Shown one piece after another: positions 8,609-16,429 of a stretch of DNA of 64,000 nt. Source of the DNA: JACZYA01 sp965247455 (GTDB taxonomy: Bacteria > Acidobacteriota > Terriglobia > Acidiferrales > 2-02-FULL-67-57). The stretch lies in contig CBDFHE010000017.1 in assembly GCA_965247455.1 (NCBI GenBank), forward strand, positions 372,001 through 436,000, read 5' to 3'. Numbering within the stretch: the first letter of the stretch is position 1; each line of letters starts with the position of its first letter. The position numbers and the translations under genes are program-made. The notes under the pieces are model-generated. The model saw only the letters and a program-made list of their open reading frames with translations. It had not been told where the DNA came from and made no database searches.

Positions 8609-9501
8609 GCCCGCCCCGACGGCGGCAGGCAGTGAAGCATGTCTGCCAAGCCATGGGGGTGTCGGAGCGGCGGGCGTGTCGGGTGGTAGGACAGAATCGA
8701 TCCACGCAACGGCATCGAACCTTGGCGCCACAGGATGAACCGAGCCTGGTAACTCGGACGCTGCAGTTAGCCGGCGAGTACGGCCGTTATGGCTATCGGC
8801 GGATCACGGCGCTGTTGCGCCGGGAGGGGTGGCGGGTGAACCACAAGCGGGTAGAGAGAATCTGGCGGCAGGAGGGACTGAAAGTGCCGAAGAAACAGCC
8901 CCGCAGAGGCCGGCTGTGGTTGAACGATGGGTCGTGCCTTCGGTTAAGACCGTGCTGGCAGGATCATGTCTGGGCGTACGATTTTGTGGCAGATCGAACC
9001 CACGATGGTCGTCCACTGAAGATCTTGACGGTGGTGGATGAATACACGCGAGAGTGTTTGGCGATCGACGTAGAACGGCGAGCCGATTCGATGAGTGTTT
9101 TGGAACGGCTAGCAGCCTTGTTTGTGGAGCGAGGAGTTCCCGATTACCTTCGCTCGGATAATGGGTCCGAGTTCACCGCTCGGTTGGTACGGGACTGGCT
9201 GGAACGGGTCGGGGTAAAACCCCTGTTCATCGAGCCTGCGAGCCCCTGGGAAAACGGGTAGGTAGAATCGTTTAACGGGAAGTTTCGAGACGAGTTTCTG
9301 AATGGAGAGATCTTTTACACCTTGCGGGAAGCGAAGGTGTTGATTGAGGGATGGCGGCGGGAGTATAACAGAGTTCGCCCGCACAGCGCGTTGGGCTACC
9401 GGCCGCCAACCCCGGAAGTGATCCTGCCGTTACCGCCGGGTTCCGCTCCGCTCCACCCGGCTGCAACGGCGTATGGACTAACATGGAAGGTGGACCAATA
9501 A
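8605..9501 (+). pseudogene. IS3-family transposase OrfB with internal stop
   Basis: The rve-type DDE integrase domain is well preserved: YGYRRITALLRREGW, the first catalytic D in HVWAYDFVADRT, and the second in DYLRSDNGSEFTA. The SPWENG motif is followed directly by TAG (9259-9261). Family members have a tyrosine at this position and then VESFNG, whose glutamate is the third catalytic residue. The frame then continues open through GEIFYTLREAKVLIEGW and RPHSALGYRPP to the stop at 9499-9501. One point change (TAC or TAT to TAG) therefore separates the catalytic E from the rest. Without readthrough the protein is inactive. Confidence 0.9.
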
Positions 9502-9790
9502 CCGGGGGCAGGTCACCGGGAGGCGCCGCAGCGCTTCCGTCACTTGCAAGGCGTCCACGTCCGATCTCATCCCCTCGACCCGAAGTTCGACCGTATCGAG
9601 TACGGCCCGCGCCGGGTGCCCACCCGTGGGAGACAACTGCTCCACGCCCGAGCGCTGGAAAAGTTTCAGTGCAAGCAGTACCATAGCTCCCAGCACCACC
9701 AGGACCAGCAGCGTTTGCACCAGTCCTGCGCCGTGTTCTTTCCCGCGTGCTGAGGAAAGCGTGAAACGGCCGGGCAGCATGGTCGGCTCC

Positions 9791-10357
9791 CTACAGTTCT
9801 TCGAAGATAAATTGGCTGTTGGTGTAGACGCAGATGGAGGCGGCGATCTGCATCGCTTGTTCCGCAATCTCTCGGGCCGGGAGTTTGGTGTGCGCAGCTA
9901 GGGCGCGGGCGGCGGCCAACGCGAAAGGCCCGCCCGAGCCGATGGCGCAGACGCCGTCGTCGGGTTCGATGATGTCGCCGTTGCCGCTGAGCAGAAAAGT
10001 CTGCTTGCTGTCGGCGACCAGCAGCAGGGCGTCCAGGTGCCGCAGGATGCGGTCGGTGCGCCACTCCTTGGCCAGCTCCACCGCGGCCCGGCTCAAATTG
10101 CCGTGGAACTCTTGCAGCTTGTCTTCGAAGCGCCCGAAGAGCGAGAGGGCGTCGGCGGTGGAGCCGGCAAAGCCGGCCAGCACCTTGTCGTTGTAGAGGC
10201 GTCGAATCTTCTTGGCGCTCTGCTTGATGATGGTCTGGCCCAGGCTCACCTGCCCGTCGCTGGCTAAGACGAGTTTCGAGCCGCGGCGCACGCACAGGAC
10301 GGTGGTGGAGCGCCAAGGCTGGCGGCCGGAGGAAGTGCTGGTTCTGTTGGTGTCCAC
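9791..10357 (-). CDS. hslV: ATP-dependent protease peptidase subunit HslV
   Basis: Threonine peptidase of the HslUV complex. I place the start at the GTG in frame at 10357; an ATG at 10399 is possible. The segment RSTTVLCVRRG gives the processed N-terminus, with the catalytic threonine as the first or second T. Other HslV features are LASDGQVSLGQTIIKQSAKK, GFAGSTADALSLFGRFE, LLVADSKQTFLLSGNGDI and IGSGGPFALAAARAL. The extended leader before the Thr (about 17 aa) is longer than the few residues usual in HslV. hslU follows on the same strand after the disrupted HMA-fold gene. Confidence 0.95.
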   Translation of the reverse strand: MDTNRTSTSSGRQPWRSTTVLCVRRGSKLVLASDGQVSLGQTIIKQSAKKIRRLYNDKVLAGFAGSTADALSLFGRFEDKLQEFHGNLSRAAVELAKEWRTDRILRHLDALLLVADSKQTFLLSGNGDIIEPDDGVCAIGSGGPFALAAARALAAHTKLPAREIAEQAMQIAASICVYTNSQFIFEEL

Positions 10358-10416
10358 AGGCGAGATTCTACCATTCTCGCGCGGATGCCGGGGGGTCAAA
10401 CCCGTCGCGCGATTTG

Positions 10417-11244
10417 TTAGTCGTCGTCCTTCTTCTTCTTTTTCTTCTTCTTGGCGAATTTCTGCCAGCGCTGTTCCAGGTTGGCGCGGCCGAAGAAGTG
10501 GTCCTCCAAGCCGGTGTTGTAGCGGACTTCAATGAAGAAGGCCTCGAAGCTGCGCAGCCCGGTGCGTGTGCGGCTCACTTGCATGGGCGTGTAGACGCCC
10601 TGCACGCGCACGTACTTGCCGTAGAATTCGACCACCGGGATGCGCGCGCCGGTGAGCGCGTCGAGGCGGCTGTAGTGCAACTGCATGGGCAGGTAAGTGC
10701 GAGCATCGACGTAGAGTTTGTAGCTTTCACCATCGTCGTCCACCATTTCGATGATGTGGGCGCGGCGGTTGTCCACGAATTCGCGGCCCAGGTAGTAGTA
10801 CTGGATTTTCTCCTCCCGCAGGCGGAAGCGCAGCAAGTATTCGAAGTCGCGCTTGTTGGACTGGTGGAAGTTCTCGATCGCCTCCGGCGGCATTTCGCTG
10901 ATGCCCTGGCGGTCGAGCTCCCAGCCCTCTTCCCCGTTGTTGAGATAGACGATGTTGCCCTTCTTGCCGATTTCCAGCCATTCCTTGCCAGGGAACTTGA
11001 CGTAGTCGTGGAAGCGGGTGCCGGGGCTGGCGAGTTGGCCACGGTCAAAGTCGTAGAGGCGGCCGCGGCGATCGATGTCGCGCACGTTGAGGAAGGCGTC
11101 GCCGCCCAGCGCTTCCAGCGCGCGGTCGATGATCTGCTTGGCCTTGTCCAGCGCCGGCGTGGCTTCCGCTGTCTGTTCTTGCGCCGTTGCGGTGACGCCG
11201 GCCAGCAGCAAGGCCAGCAGTACAGGAATCAGTGCTTTTTTCAT
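10417..11244 (-). CDS. exported LolA-like outer-membrane lipoprotein-sorting family protein
   Basis: 275 aa. It has a signal peptide (MKKALIPVLLALLLAG, cleavage after ATAQ) followed by a beta-rich domain: QIIDRALEALGGDAFLNV, GKKGNIVYLNNGEEGWEL, SYKLYVDARTYLPMQLHY and VQGVYTPMQVSRT. This layout, in which a denatured lipid-binding half-barrel tracks sample values and sites of modification, is seen in many acidobacterial LolA/LppX-like proteins of unknown cargo. The C-terminus is an unusual poly-lysine run (about ten K) followed by DDD. It is probably periplasmic. It sits between hslV and an SDR gene, but no functional partnership is clear. Confidence 0.7.
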   Translation of the reverse strand: MKKALIPVLLALLLAGVTATAQEQTAEATPALDKAKQIIDRALEALGGDAFLNVRDIDRRGRLYDFDRGQLASPGTRFHDYVKFPGKEWLEIGKKGNIVYLNNGEEGWELDRQGISEMPPEAIENFHQSNKRDFEYLLRFRLREEKIQYYYLGREFVDNRRAHIIEMVDDDGESYKLYVDARTYLPMQLHYSRLDALTGARIPVVEFYGKYVRVQGVYTPMQVSRTRTGLRSFEAFFIEVRYNTGLEDHFFGRANLEQRWQKFAKKKKKKKKDDD

Positions 11245-11249
11245 CGCTC

Positions 11250-12029
11250 CTACCCTACCAGGACTGCGCCTCCATTTACATTGACGATTTCACCGGTCAG
11301 GAAGGTTGCCAGCTCAGAGGCCAGGAAGAGAATCGGCCCGGCGATTTCCTCGGCGGTGGCTGCGCGCCCGAGGGGAATCTGGCTCGCGACCTGGCGACGC
11401 AGACGCGGGTGGCGCAGCACCGCCTGCGACAGATCGGTATCCACCCAGCCGGGCGCCACGCAGTTGACCAGGATGTGGTGGCGGGCCAGCTCGGTGGAGA
11501 GGCCCTTGACCAGGCTGATGATGGCGCCTTTGCTGGCGGCGTAGTGGCTGTGGAAGGCCTCGCCGCGCTGGCCGGCGGTGGAGGAAATCGCAATGATGCG
11601 CGCCGGGCGCCGCGTGCGCGCAAACTGGCGCTTCATCAGCGGCACCGCGTAGTGCACCACGCTGTACACCGACTTGAGGTTGGCCGCCATCATCTGCTCC
11701 CATTGCGCCTCGCTCAACTTTTCGATTGGGACGTCCTTCTGGTTCCAGATGCCGGCGTTGGCTACCAGGATGTCCAGGCGGCGGAAGCGGCGCGCGGCGC
11801 GGTCGATCAGGGCGCGGGCGTCGCGCATGCGGCTGAGGTCGGCCCGCACCGGGAGGATTTCCACTCGGTGCCGGCGTGCGCGCACGGCTACCTTCTGAGC
11901 AGCCGTGCGATTGCGATGATAGTTGAAGACCACGTGCGCGCCCGCCTGCGCGAACAGCTCGACCGTGGCGGCGCCGATGCCGCGCGATCCGCCGGTCACC
12001 ACCGCAACTTGTCCTGAAAGATCAATCAC
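11250..12029 (-). CDS. short-chain dehydrogenase/reductase
   Basis: About 259 aa from the GTG at 12029, which has an AGGAG site 10 nt upstream; an ATG at 12053 would put that AGGAG inside the gene. It is a classical SDR: TGGSRGIGAAT cofactor loop (residues about 11-21), NAG in LDILVANAGIW, catalytic Ser in AISSTAGQ, YxxxK in HYAASKGAI, and the PGWVDTD loop. The FNYHRNR segment after beta-2 suggests NADP preference. It is closest in style to FabG-like 3-oxoacyl reductases, but the substrate is unknown. It ends 5 nt before the start of the LolA-like gene, so the two are likely co-transcribed. Confidence 0.85.
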   Translation of the reverse strand: MIDLSGQVAVVTGGSRGIGAATVELFAQAGAHVVFNYHRNRTAAQKVAVRARRHRVEILPVRADLSRMRDARALIDRAARRFRRLDILVANAGIWNQKDVPIEKLSEAQWEQMMAANLKSVYSVVHYAVPLMKRQFARTRRPARIIAISSTAGQRGEAFHSHYAASKGAIISLVKGLSTELARHHILVNCVAPGWVDTDLSQAVLRHPRLRRQVASQIPLGRAATAEEIAGPILFLASELATFLTGEIVNVNGGAVLVG

Positions 12030-12104
12030 GAGCGAATGTCTCCTTTGTGGCAAAGCTGCTCATCATAGCAGCAGGTTTTAGGAGCCGCAATCACACGAAG
12101 CCGC

Positions 12105-12275
12105 CGGGCAATGGGTCATTTTGGCAATGGGAAAATCACGCTGAGCCCGGTGGCCTGCTCTGAGCCTGTCCCGAGCGAAGTCGAGGGGCGAAGCCGAAGG
12201 GCACCTGCCACCGGATTGGACATAAGAGGAGAAAGTGTCTGAATCGAAAGGCAGGTGTAAAATTGACCAACTACC
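12105..12275. repeat. degenerate MITE-like palindromic element (TAGTGGGTCA family)
   Basis: The left end GGCAATGGGTCATTTTGG and right end AAAATTGACCAACTACC are diverged versions of the TAGTGGGTCA / TGACCCACTA ends seen at 14576 and 18174. The flanks AAGCCGCCG (12096-12104) and AAGCCACTG (12276-12284) match at 7 of 9 positions, as expected for an old 9-bp target duplication. A CCCGAGCGAAGTCGAGGGG repeat is nested inside. The rest of 12030-12377 shows no gene. Confidence 0.5.
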
Positions 12276-12377
12276 AAGCCACTGGGCTGCGTCTGCAACC
12301 GGGGTAGGACAAGGCCTTGCCCTACCCACCCCGTCCCCAACCAAAATTCAGTTGTGGGGTAGGAGTGAGGTTGTTAT

Positions 12378-13097
12378 CTATGCATCTATGCAATCGCGGA
12401 CGCGGGTGATGAGGATCTCAATGTCGGCGCGGGTCAGGTCCTCGGTGGGGATGGGTTCATCCACGATGATTTCCACCGTGCCGGGGCGGAGGTGCCAGGA
12501 GTACCGCGGCAGAACGTGGCCGGAGCCGCGAATGGTGATGGGGACGATGGGCGCGCGCGCTTTGAGCGCCGCCAGGAAAATACCCGGTTTGAACTCTCCC
12601 AACTCGTCGTTCACGCTGCGCTCGGCTTCGGGGAAAACCAGCAGGGAGATGTTTGCCCGGAGGCACTTGATCGTTTGCAACAGGCGGCGGGCGTTGGTGT
12701 GGACGTTCGAGCCGGCGATGGGAAGATGGCCGGCGCGGCGGATGTGCCAGCCTAGAAAAGGAAGGTGAAAGAGCGAAGCCTTGGCCATGGTGCGGAATTC
12801 CCCCGGCAGGCGAGCGAACAGGATGGGAATGTCCAGGTAGCTGCGGTGGTTGGCGAGGTAGACGTAGTGCCGGGCGGGGTCAAGCTTTTCCAGCCCGCGC
12901 ACGCGGACGCGCACGCCGCAGATGATCAGCAGCAGCCGTCCCCACAGGCGGCTGTACTCATGTTGGCGGCGGGCGCTGGGGTTGATGGGGGACAGCAACA
13001 GCGACACCACGCCCAGAACAGCGGTGCAAAGGTAAAACAAAGGCAGGGTGAAAAACAGCGAGCGCAATAGGCCCAGCATTTCGAGTAGCAGTCGCAT
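12378..13097 (-). CDS. plsC: 1-acyl-sn-glycerol-3-phosphate acyltransferase (PlsC family)
   Basis: 239 aa from ATG 13097, which overlaps the folC stop (TAATG); the longer upstream frame is the antisense shadow of folC. An N-terminal membrane helix pair (residues about 8-42) is followed by the acyltransferase signature NHRSYLDIP (HxxxxD), the FRTMAKASLFHLPFLGW region, the substrate-binding FPEAERS (usually FPEGTRS) and PIVPITIRGSG. Such enzymes acylate lysophosphatidate at the membrane surface. The Glu-Ala-Glu variant in the third motif is unusual but is seen in some lysophospholipid acyltransferases. It is probably coupled translationally to folC. Confidence 0.87.
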   Translation of the reverse strand: MRLLLEMLGLLRSLFFTLPLFYLCTAVLGVVSLLLSPINPSARRQHEYSRLWGRLLLIICGVRVRVRGLEKLDPARHYVYLANHRSYLDIPILFARLPGEFRTMAKASLFHLPFLGWHIRRAGHLPIAGSNVHTNARRLLQTIKCLRANISLLVFPEAERSVNDELGEFKPGIFLAALKARAPIVPITIRGSGHVLPRYSWHLRPGTVEIIVDEPIPTEDLTRADIEILITRVRDCIDA

Positions 13098-14470
13098 TAC
13101 TTTTGAGCAGCGGAAACAGTTGTGCCCGCTGCGAGAGCTTTCAGGCAGTCGCCCACCAGGAACAGGGAGCCGGCCACGAAGATGGCATCCTCTGGGGCTG
13201 CGTGGGCGAGCGCCCGTGCCAGAGCTTGCGCGGGGTCGGGCTCGACCGCGACCTGCGGATTGAGCGCGCGGGCCAGCGGCGCCAGGGTGTCCACGCCGGC
13301 GGCGCGGGGCGTGGCCGGTTGGGTCAGGGTGAGGGAAGCGGCGCGGGGGAAGAGCCATTCGGCAATCTCGTCCACCGCTTTGTCGCGCAGGGTGCCGTAG
13401 ATCAGATGCAGGCGGCGGCCGCCGAGCCCCGCCTGCGGCGGGGCAAGGTGTTCCTCCCAGAACTCGGCCAGGCGGCGCGCCCCGGCGGGATTGTGCGCTC
13501 CGTCCAGGAAGAGCAGCGGGCCTTCGGTTTGGCCGGTGGGCCGCACCAGTTGCAGCCGTCCGGGCCAGCGGGCCTGCGCGATGCCCGCCTGGATGGCTTG
13601 GCTGGGAATGTTCCATCCCTGGCGGGCGAGCTCACGCGCGATGGCGACGGCAGTGAGCGCGTTGGGAATTTGAAAGCGGCCGCGCAGGGGCAGCGAAAGG
13701 CGCAGGTTGGCGTGGTCGGGTGCTTTCAGGGTGAACTGGTAGCAGCCGAAGTCGCGGCTGGTGATTTGCTCGGCGCGGTAGTCGGAAGCTAGATCAACCA
13801 AGGGCGCGCCCAGCCCAGCCGCGCGGCGGGCGATGACGGCGCGGGCTACGGGGTGCTCGGCGGCGTTGATGACCGGCACGTCGGGCTTCAAGATGCCGGC
13901 CTTTTCGGCGGCGATCTGCTCGATGGCGTAGCCGAGGTAGCGCTCGTGGTCGAAGTCGATGGAGGTGACGGCGCAGACGGCGGGGGTGACGACGTTGGTG
14001 GCGTCCAGCCGCCCGCCCAGGCCGACTTCCAGCACCGCCACTTGAACCTGCGCCTGCGCGAAGTGCCAGAGGGCCATGGCGGTGAGAGTTTCGAAGTAGC
14101 TGGGCTGGTGGGGTAGGCGGTCTTCGGCCAGCAGCACCTCGATGGCGTGGGCGACGGCGTTGAAGGCGGCGGCGAACTCGGCGTCGCCGGCGGCGACGCC
14201 CTCCACCGCGATGCGCTCGTTGATGTGGACCAGGTGGGGCGAGGTGTAGAGCCCGGTGCGGTAGTTTGCTTGCCGTAGGATGGAGTCCACCAGGGCGGCC
14301 ACCGAGCCCTTGCCGTTGGTGCCGGCAATGTGGACGGCGGGGAAGCGCCGCTCTGGGTGGCCGAGGCGTTCCAACACGGCGCGGATGTTGTTCAGGTCCC
14401 ACTTCAGGCTGCGGCCCTCGTGCCCCAGCCAGAGCAGGCGCTCGACCGCCTGCTTGTAGGTTAGTTGCAT
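13097..14470 (-). CDS. folC: bifunctional folylpolyglutamate synthase / dihydrofolate synthase
   Basis: 457 aa from the ATG reading MQLTYKQAVERLLWLG, which fits the usual FolC N-terminus; an upstream in-frame ATG at 14500 is less likely. Visible motifs are SLKWDLNNIRAVLERLG, the P-loop AGTNGKGSVAALVDS (about residue 42), TSPHLVHINERI, FETLTAMALWHFA, VGLGGRLDATN, SIDFDHERYLG and the C-terminal-domain FLDGAHNPAGARRL. Mur-ligase-fold enzyme that adds glutamate to dihydropteroate and folates. The plsC start overlaps its stop. The sequence is complete. Confidence 0.95.
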   Translation of the reverse strand: MQLTYKQAVERLLWLGHEGRSLKWDLNNIRAVLERLGHPERRFPAVHIAGTNGKGSVAALVDSILRQANYRTGLYTSPHLVHINERIAVEGVAAGDAEFAAAFNAVAHAIEVLLAEDRLPHQPSYFETLTAMALWHFAQAQVQVAVLEVGLGGRLDATNVVTPAVCAVTSIDFDHERYLGYAIEQIAAEKAGILKPDVPVINAAEHPVARAVIARRAAGLGAPLVDLASDYRAEQITSRDFGCYQFTLKAPDHANLRLSLPLRGRFQIPNALTAVAIARELARQGWNIPSQAIQAGIAQARWPGRLQLVRPTGQTEGPLLFLDGAHNPAGARRLAEFWEEHLAPPQAGLGGRRLHLIYGTLRDKAVDEIAEWLFPRAASLTLTQPATPRAAGVDTLAPLARALNPQVAVEPDPAQALARALAHAAPEDAIFVAGSLFLVGDCLKALAAGTTVSAAQK

Positions 14471-14575
14471 TGCGGTTGCGGTTTGGCGGGATGCCGTCAT
14501 GGGACGCCCAGGCGCAGGCTGAATCAAGGGATGCTACACGGCGCCGGGAAACTACACAAGCGCCCCGGCCTCTTC

Positions 14576-14715
14576 GTAGTGGATCATTTTGGAAATGTGA
14601 ATCTCACGCCGAGCCCCGTGGCACCTGCCACGGGGTGCTTTTGCCGCCCATCCACCCGGCGGCGGGTGCCGCCGGGCTCAGCGGTAAAGGCAATGTCGTC
14701 AAACTGACCCACTAC
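14576..14715. mobile_element. MITE-like palindromic element, 140 bp, with 9-bp target duplication
   Basis: The ends GTAGTGGATCA and TGACCCACTACC are inverted repeats. Two internal palindromes are CCCCGTGGCACCTGCCACGGGG and CCCGGCGG...CCGCCGGG. GGCCTCTTC flanks both sides (14567-14575 and 14716-14724), a 9-bp direct repeat consistent with transposition. It is closely related to the element at 18174. No ORF. Confidence 0.75.
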
Positions 14716-14780
14716 CGGCCTCTTCGTTGGCGGGATGGATTCTTCGCCGCAGAGGGCGCAGAGACCCTGGCTACGGAACA

Positions 14781-14867
14781 CAGACAAGAATGCCTGCCTA
14801 CCGCAGGCAGGTCTGCCCCACTGGAATATGAAAGAATAATTCAGTGGCGCAGGCATTCCTGTCTGCC
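14781..14867. repeat. palindromic repeat, CAGACAAGAATGCCTGCC family
   Basis: CAGACAAGAATGCCTGCC at the left faces GGCAGACAGGAATGCCTGCG read inward from the right end, giving an imperfect 87-bp inverted structure. A similar repeat lies at 27798-27924, and a solo AGACATTCATGTCT occurs near 3345. From 14868 to 15214 only further CCTGCCTGCGG-type repeats were seen. Confidence 0.5.
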
Positions 14868-15214
14868 AAACCGGGATGCGGATGCCTCCCTGTACGGGGT
14901 AAACCCTGCCTGCGCCTGCCTGCGGTAGGCAGGGCAGGCAGGTCCGCACCTCTTCCGGGCTGGGATCAAAAACAGACTGAGCCGTGAACAAAGCAAAAAC
15001 GGGGTAGGGCAAGGCTTTACGCCTTGCCGTATGCCGGCAGGGGATGAACCCCTTCAGGGAGAGCCCTCAGGGTGAACCCTGCCCTACCCGGTCAAACCAG
15101 TCGAGCCAGCCAGGGTGGCCGCTTCGAACATAGCCGAAGGGCCTGTCGCGAGTTCACCCGACGAGCGTTTTCTACGGGGGAGGGTTGCGTTTGGAACACG
15201 AGGTCGGAACCTAC

Positions 15215-15364
15215 CTATTCCGGAAAGTTCATCCGCCGCAGGAGCTGCTGGAACCGAGGGTTATCCCTCAACGGGTCGAACGTGGGATCCACGTTGATGA
15301 AAACCAGGTACCAGTTCCGCTCTTCGTAGGACTTTTCCAGCCAGTCGAGCGCCTGCTCTTTCTC
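15215..15364 (-). pseudogene. C-terminal fragment of a Ser/Thr-kinase/TPR-type protein
   Basis: Forty-nine codons end in a stop and read EKEQALDWLEKSYEERN, then WYLVFINVDPTFDPL and RFQQLLRRMNFPE. This is the usual last TPR-like unit and terminus of large acidobacterial kinase-TPR or adenylate-cyclase-TPR proteins. A stop precedes the frame at 15365, only about 10 bp from the attC site at 15376. The fragment therefore begins where the cassette array ends. The matching kinase N-terminus is at 17867-18079 on the same strand, which suggests the integron remnant is embedded in one former kinase gene. Confidence 0.6.
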
Positions 15365-15375
15365 CTACGAGAGCT

Positions 15376-15477
15376 GCCTAACGGACTTGCGATTCTGCTG
15401 CGCGACCAATCTGCACACCGCGCGCACGGCGCGCGACCCTCCAAGCCTACCGCGACAGCAGCAATCGCTTGTTAGGT
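15376..15477 (-). other. integron attC site (cassette 2)
   Basis: Read on the minus strand, the site opens with R'' ACCTAAC (plus-strand GTTAGGT at 15471) and ends with R' GTTAGGC (plus-strand GCCTAAC at 15376). The inner boxes GCGATTGCTGCTGTCGCG and CGCGCAGCAGAATCGC pair, leaving two unpaired bases in the first arm, as expected of L'' in attC. A GCGCGC CGT GCGCGC hairpin lies in the centre. Length is about 102 bp, in the attC range. The asymmetry gives minus-strand orientation, so the site follows the cassette gene at 15522-15905. Confidence 0.78.
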
Positions 15478-15521
15478 GGCTTGTTGGGACAGCGCCAGCA
15501 CGACGCGTGACGCAGTTCCGG

Positions 15522-15905
15522 CTATGGAATGATGCATTCCCGGCGGGCACGAACGACCAGCTCCCGCAACTCGAGCCCATCAAGATCATCCGCATCGTGG
15601 CCCTTGCGTTCGAGTTCCGCGATGAGCGAGTAATAGTACTCAAGTTTTGCGAGCTTACTGGTAGGGTAGTCGCCTTGCGCTATTGCCTCTCGATCCATGT
15701 TGGTGGCCCGCACAACATTGTCAAACGCTGACTGGTCCAACGTCGAGCAGGATGGGCCTCCGTCAGTCGCAAACTCCACCTCGAACACGCCCGGTACGCC
15801 CACCTTCCGCAACGCGATGCCTGAGTAGAGTTGGTACCCCACAAAACCAAGCAATACGATCGCCGCAAACCACTTGAGGCGTTCGCTGGATTTCTGTTCG
15901 CTCAT
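15522..15905 (-). CDS. small membrane-anchored protein in an integron cassette
   Basis: 127 aa, not recognised. A short charged N-terminus (MSEQKSSERLK) precedes one transmembrane helix (about residues 12-30), then a periplasmic domain with CSTLDQSAFDNVV, LAKLEYYYSLIAELE and a C-terminal VVRARRECIIP. Two cysteines (about 53 and 124) could pair outside the cytoplasm. The gene fills one cassette: it begins about 60 bp after the crossover point of the attC at 15964 and ends 45 bp before the attC at 15376. The base composition is slightly lower in GC than the flanking genes, as is common for cassettes. Confidence 0.6.
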   Translation of the reverse strand: MSEQKSSERLKWFAAIVLLGFVGYQLYSGIALRKVGVPGVFEVEFATDGGPSCSTLDQSAFDNVVRATNMDREAIAQGDYPTSKLAKLEYYYSLIAELERKGHDADDLDGLELRELVVRARRECIIP

Positions 15906-15963
15906 GGATGGCTCACGCAGCGGCCGTTATCCACATGGCCGAATATATGAACCTTGAGTCAAG

Positions 15964-16025
15964 CCACCTAACGTTTGAGTTCAGCGGCGGCCGGAGGCCG
16001 TCCGCTGGAACGGCGCGTTAGGTGA
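15964..16025 (-). other. integron attC site (cassette 1)
   Basis: Read on the minus strand: R'' CACCTAAC, spacer, GTTCCAGCGGACGGCC, loop, GGCCGCCGCTGAACT, spacer and R' GTTAGGTGGC. The two inner boxes pair, with one extra C in the first arm, which is the L''-type extrahelical base and fixes the orientation on the minus strand. The pattern GAACTCAA(A)CGTTAG close to R' resembles class 1 cassette sites. The site begins 10 bp after the DUF488 stop, as expected of a cassette. Confidence 0.87.
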
Positions 16026-16034
16026 CCAGAAAAA

Positions 16035-16385
16035 CTAGAGCCTTGATTCCACGTACTCTTTCAGCGCGACGACGTTGTTTAGGCGTCGTTCCTTGGAGCT
16101 GTACAGGAACGTCACCGTGCCGGCGCGAACGTAATCAGGAAGGGCTCTTACAGTGTCCGGTTTGGACTCCAGCTCTGCGAAGTACCGCCGCTTAAATTCG
16201 GACCATCTCTCCGGATCGTGGCCAAACCACTTGCGAAGTTCGGTAGACGGTGCGATCTCCTTGGGCCAATAATCGATTTTGGCGTCAGCCTTTGACAAAC
16301 CGCGAGGCCAAAGTCGGTCAACCAAAATGCGCCGGCCGTCCCGCGTCGACGGTGGCTCGTATAGGCGCTTGACGCGAATACCCAT
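16035..16385 (-). CDS. DUF488 family protein in an integron cassette
   Basis: 116 aa from the ATG reading MGIRVKRLYEPPSTRDG, which has GGAG 4 nt upstream. DUF488 hallmarks are RILVDRLWPRGLSKADAKID, WPKEIAPSTELRKWFGHDPERW and FKRRYFAELES, ending in a TFLYSSKERRLNNVVAL segment. The family is widespread and uncharacterised. It is linked by some authors to nucleic-acid or stress functions, which I cannot confirm. It is followed after 10 bp by an attC site on the same strand, so it is a gene cassette. The IS630 element lies 44 bp upstream and may supply or block its promoter. Confidence 0.88.
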   Translation of the reverse strand: MGIRVKRLYEPPSTRDGRRILVDRLWPRGLSKADAKIDYWPKEIAPSTELRKWFGHDPERWSEFKRRYFAELESKPDTVRALPDYVRAGTVTFLYSSKERRLNNVVALKEYVESRL

Positions 16386-16429
16386 TTGACTCCGCCTGTC
16401 CACTAACTAGAATTAGACAGCATCGTCTA

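Larger units (their letters stand above)
8254..9515 (+). mobile_element. IS3-family insertion sequence, IS407 group, 1262 bp
   Basis: The ends TGACCTGCCCCC and GGGGGCAGGTCA are inverted repeats; imperfect pairing continues to about 26 bp. CCGG directly flanks both ends (8250-8253 and 9516-9519), a 4-bp target duplication as known for the IS407 group. Inside are orfA and orfB in overlapping frames. A nonsense codon in orfB should inactivate this copy for autonomous transposition. Confidence 0.93.
8122..9780 (-). pseudogene. membrane-anchored HMA-fold protein gene, split by an IS407-type element
   Basis: The N-terminal part (9780 down to 9516) has a good AGGGAG ribosome site overlapping the hslV stop. 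It encodes a start MLPGRFTLSS, a transmembrane helix (LVQTLLVLVVLGAMVLLAL) and the beginning of an HMA-like domain (VELRVEGMRSDVDALQV). The C-terminal part (8253 down to 8122) encodes GYARVGFAPNRVSVEQL and a stop. Removing the IS plus one copy of its 4-bp target gives exactly 393 nt, in frame across LRRLPGVAAAQTDY, for a 130-aa protein. The fold matches heavy-metal-associated domains, but the CxxC metal site is replaced by RSDVD. The gene lay between hslV and hslU, which suggests a link to that complex. Confidence 0.85.

Noticed and set aside
12378..13616. 412-codon reading for the acyltransferase gene.
   Set aside because: The first 173 codons are the antisense-like shift of folC; the true start is the ATG at 13097 overlapping the folC stop.
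14528..15214. CRISPR-like array from repeated CCTGCCTGCGG motifs.
   Set aside because: The repeats are irregular palindromes without constant-length spacers, and there are no cas genes.
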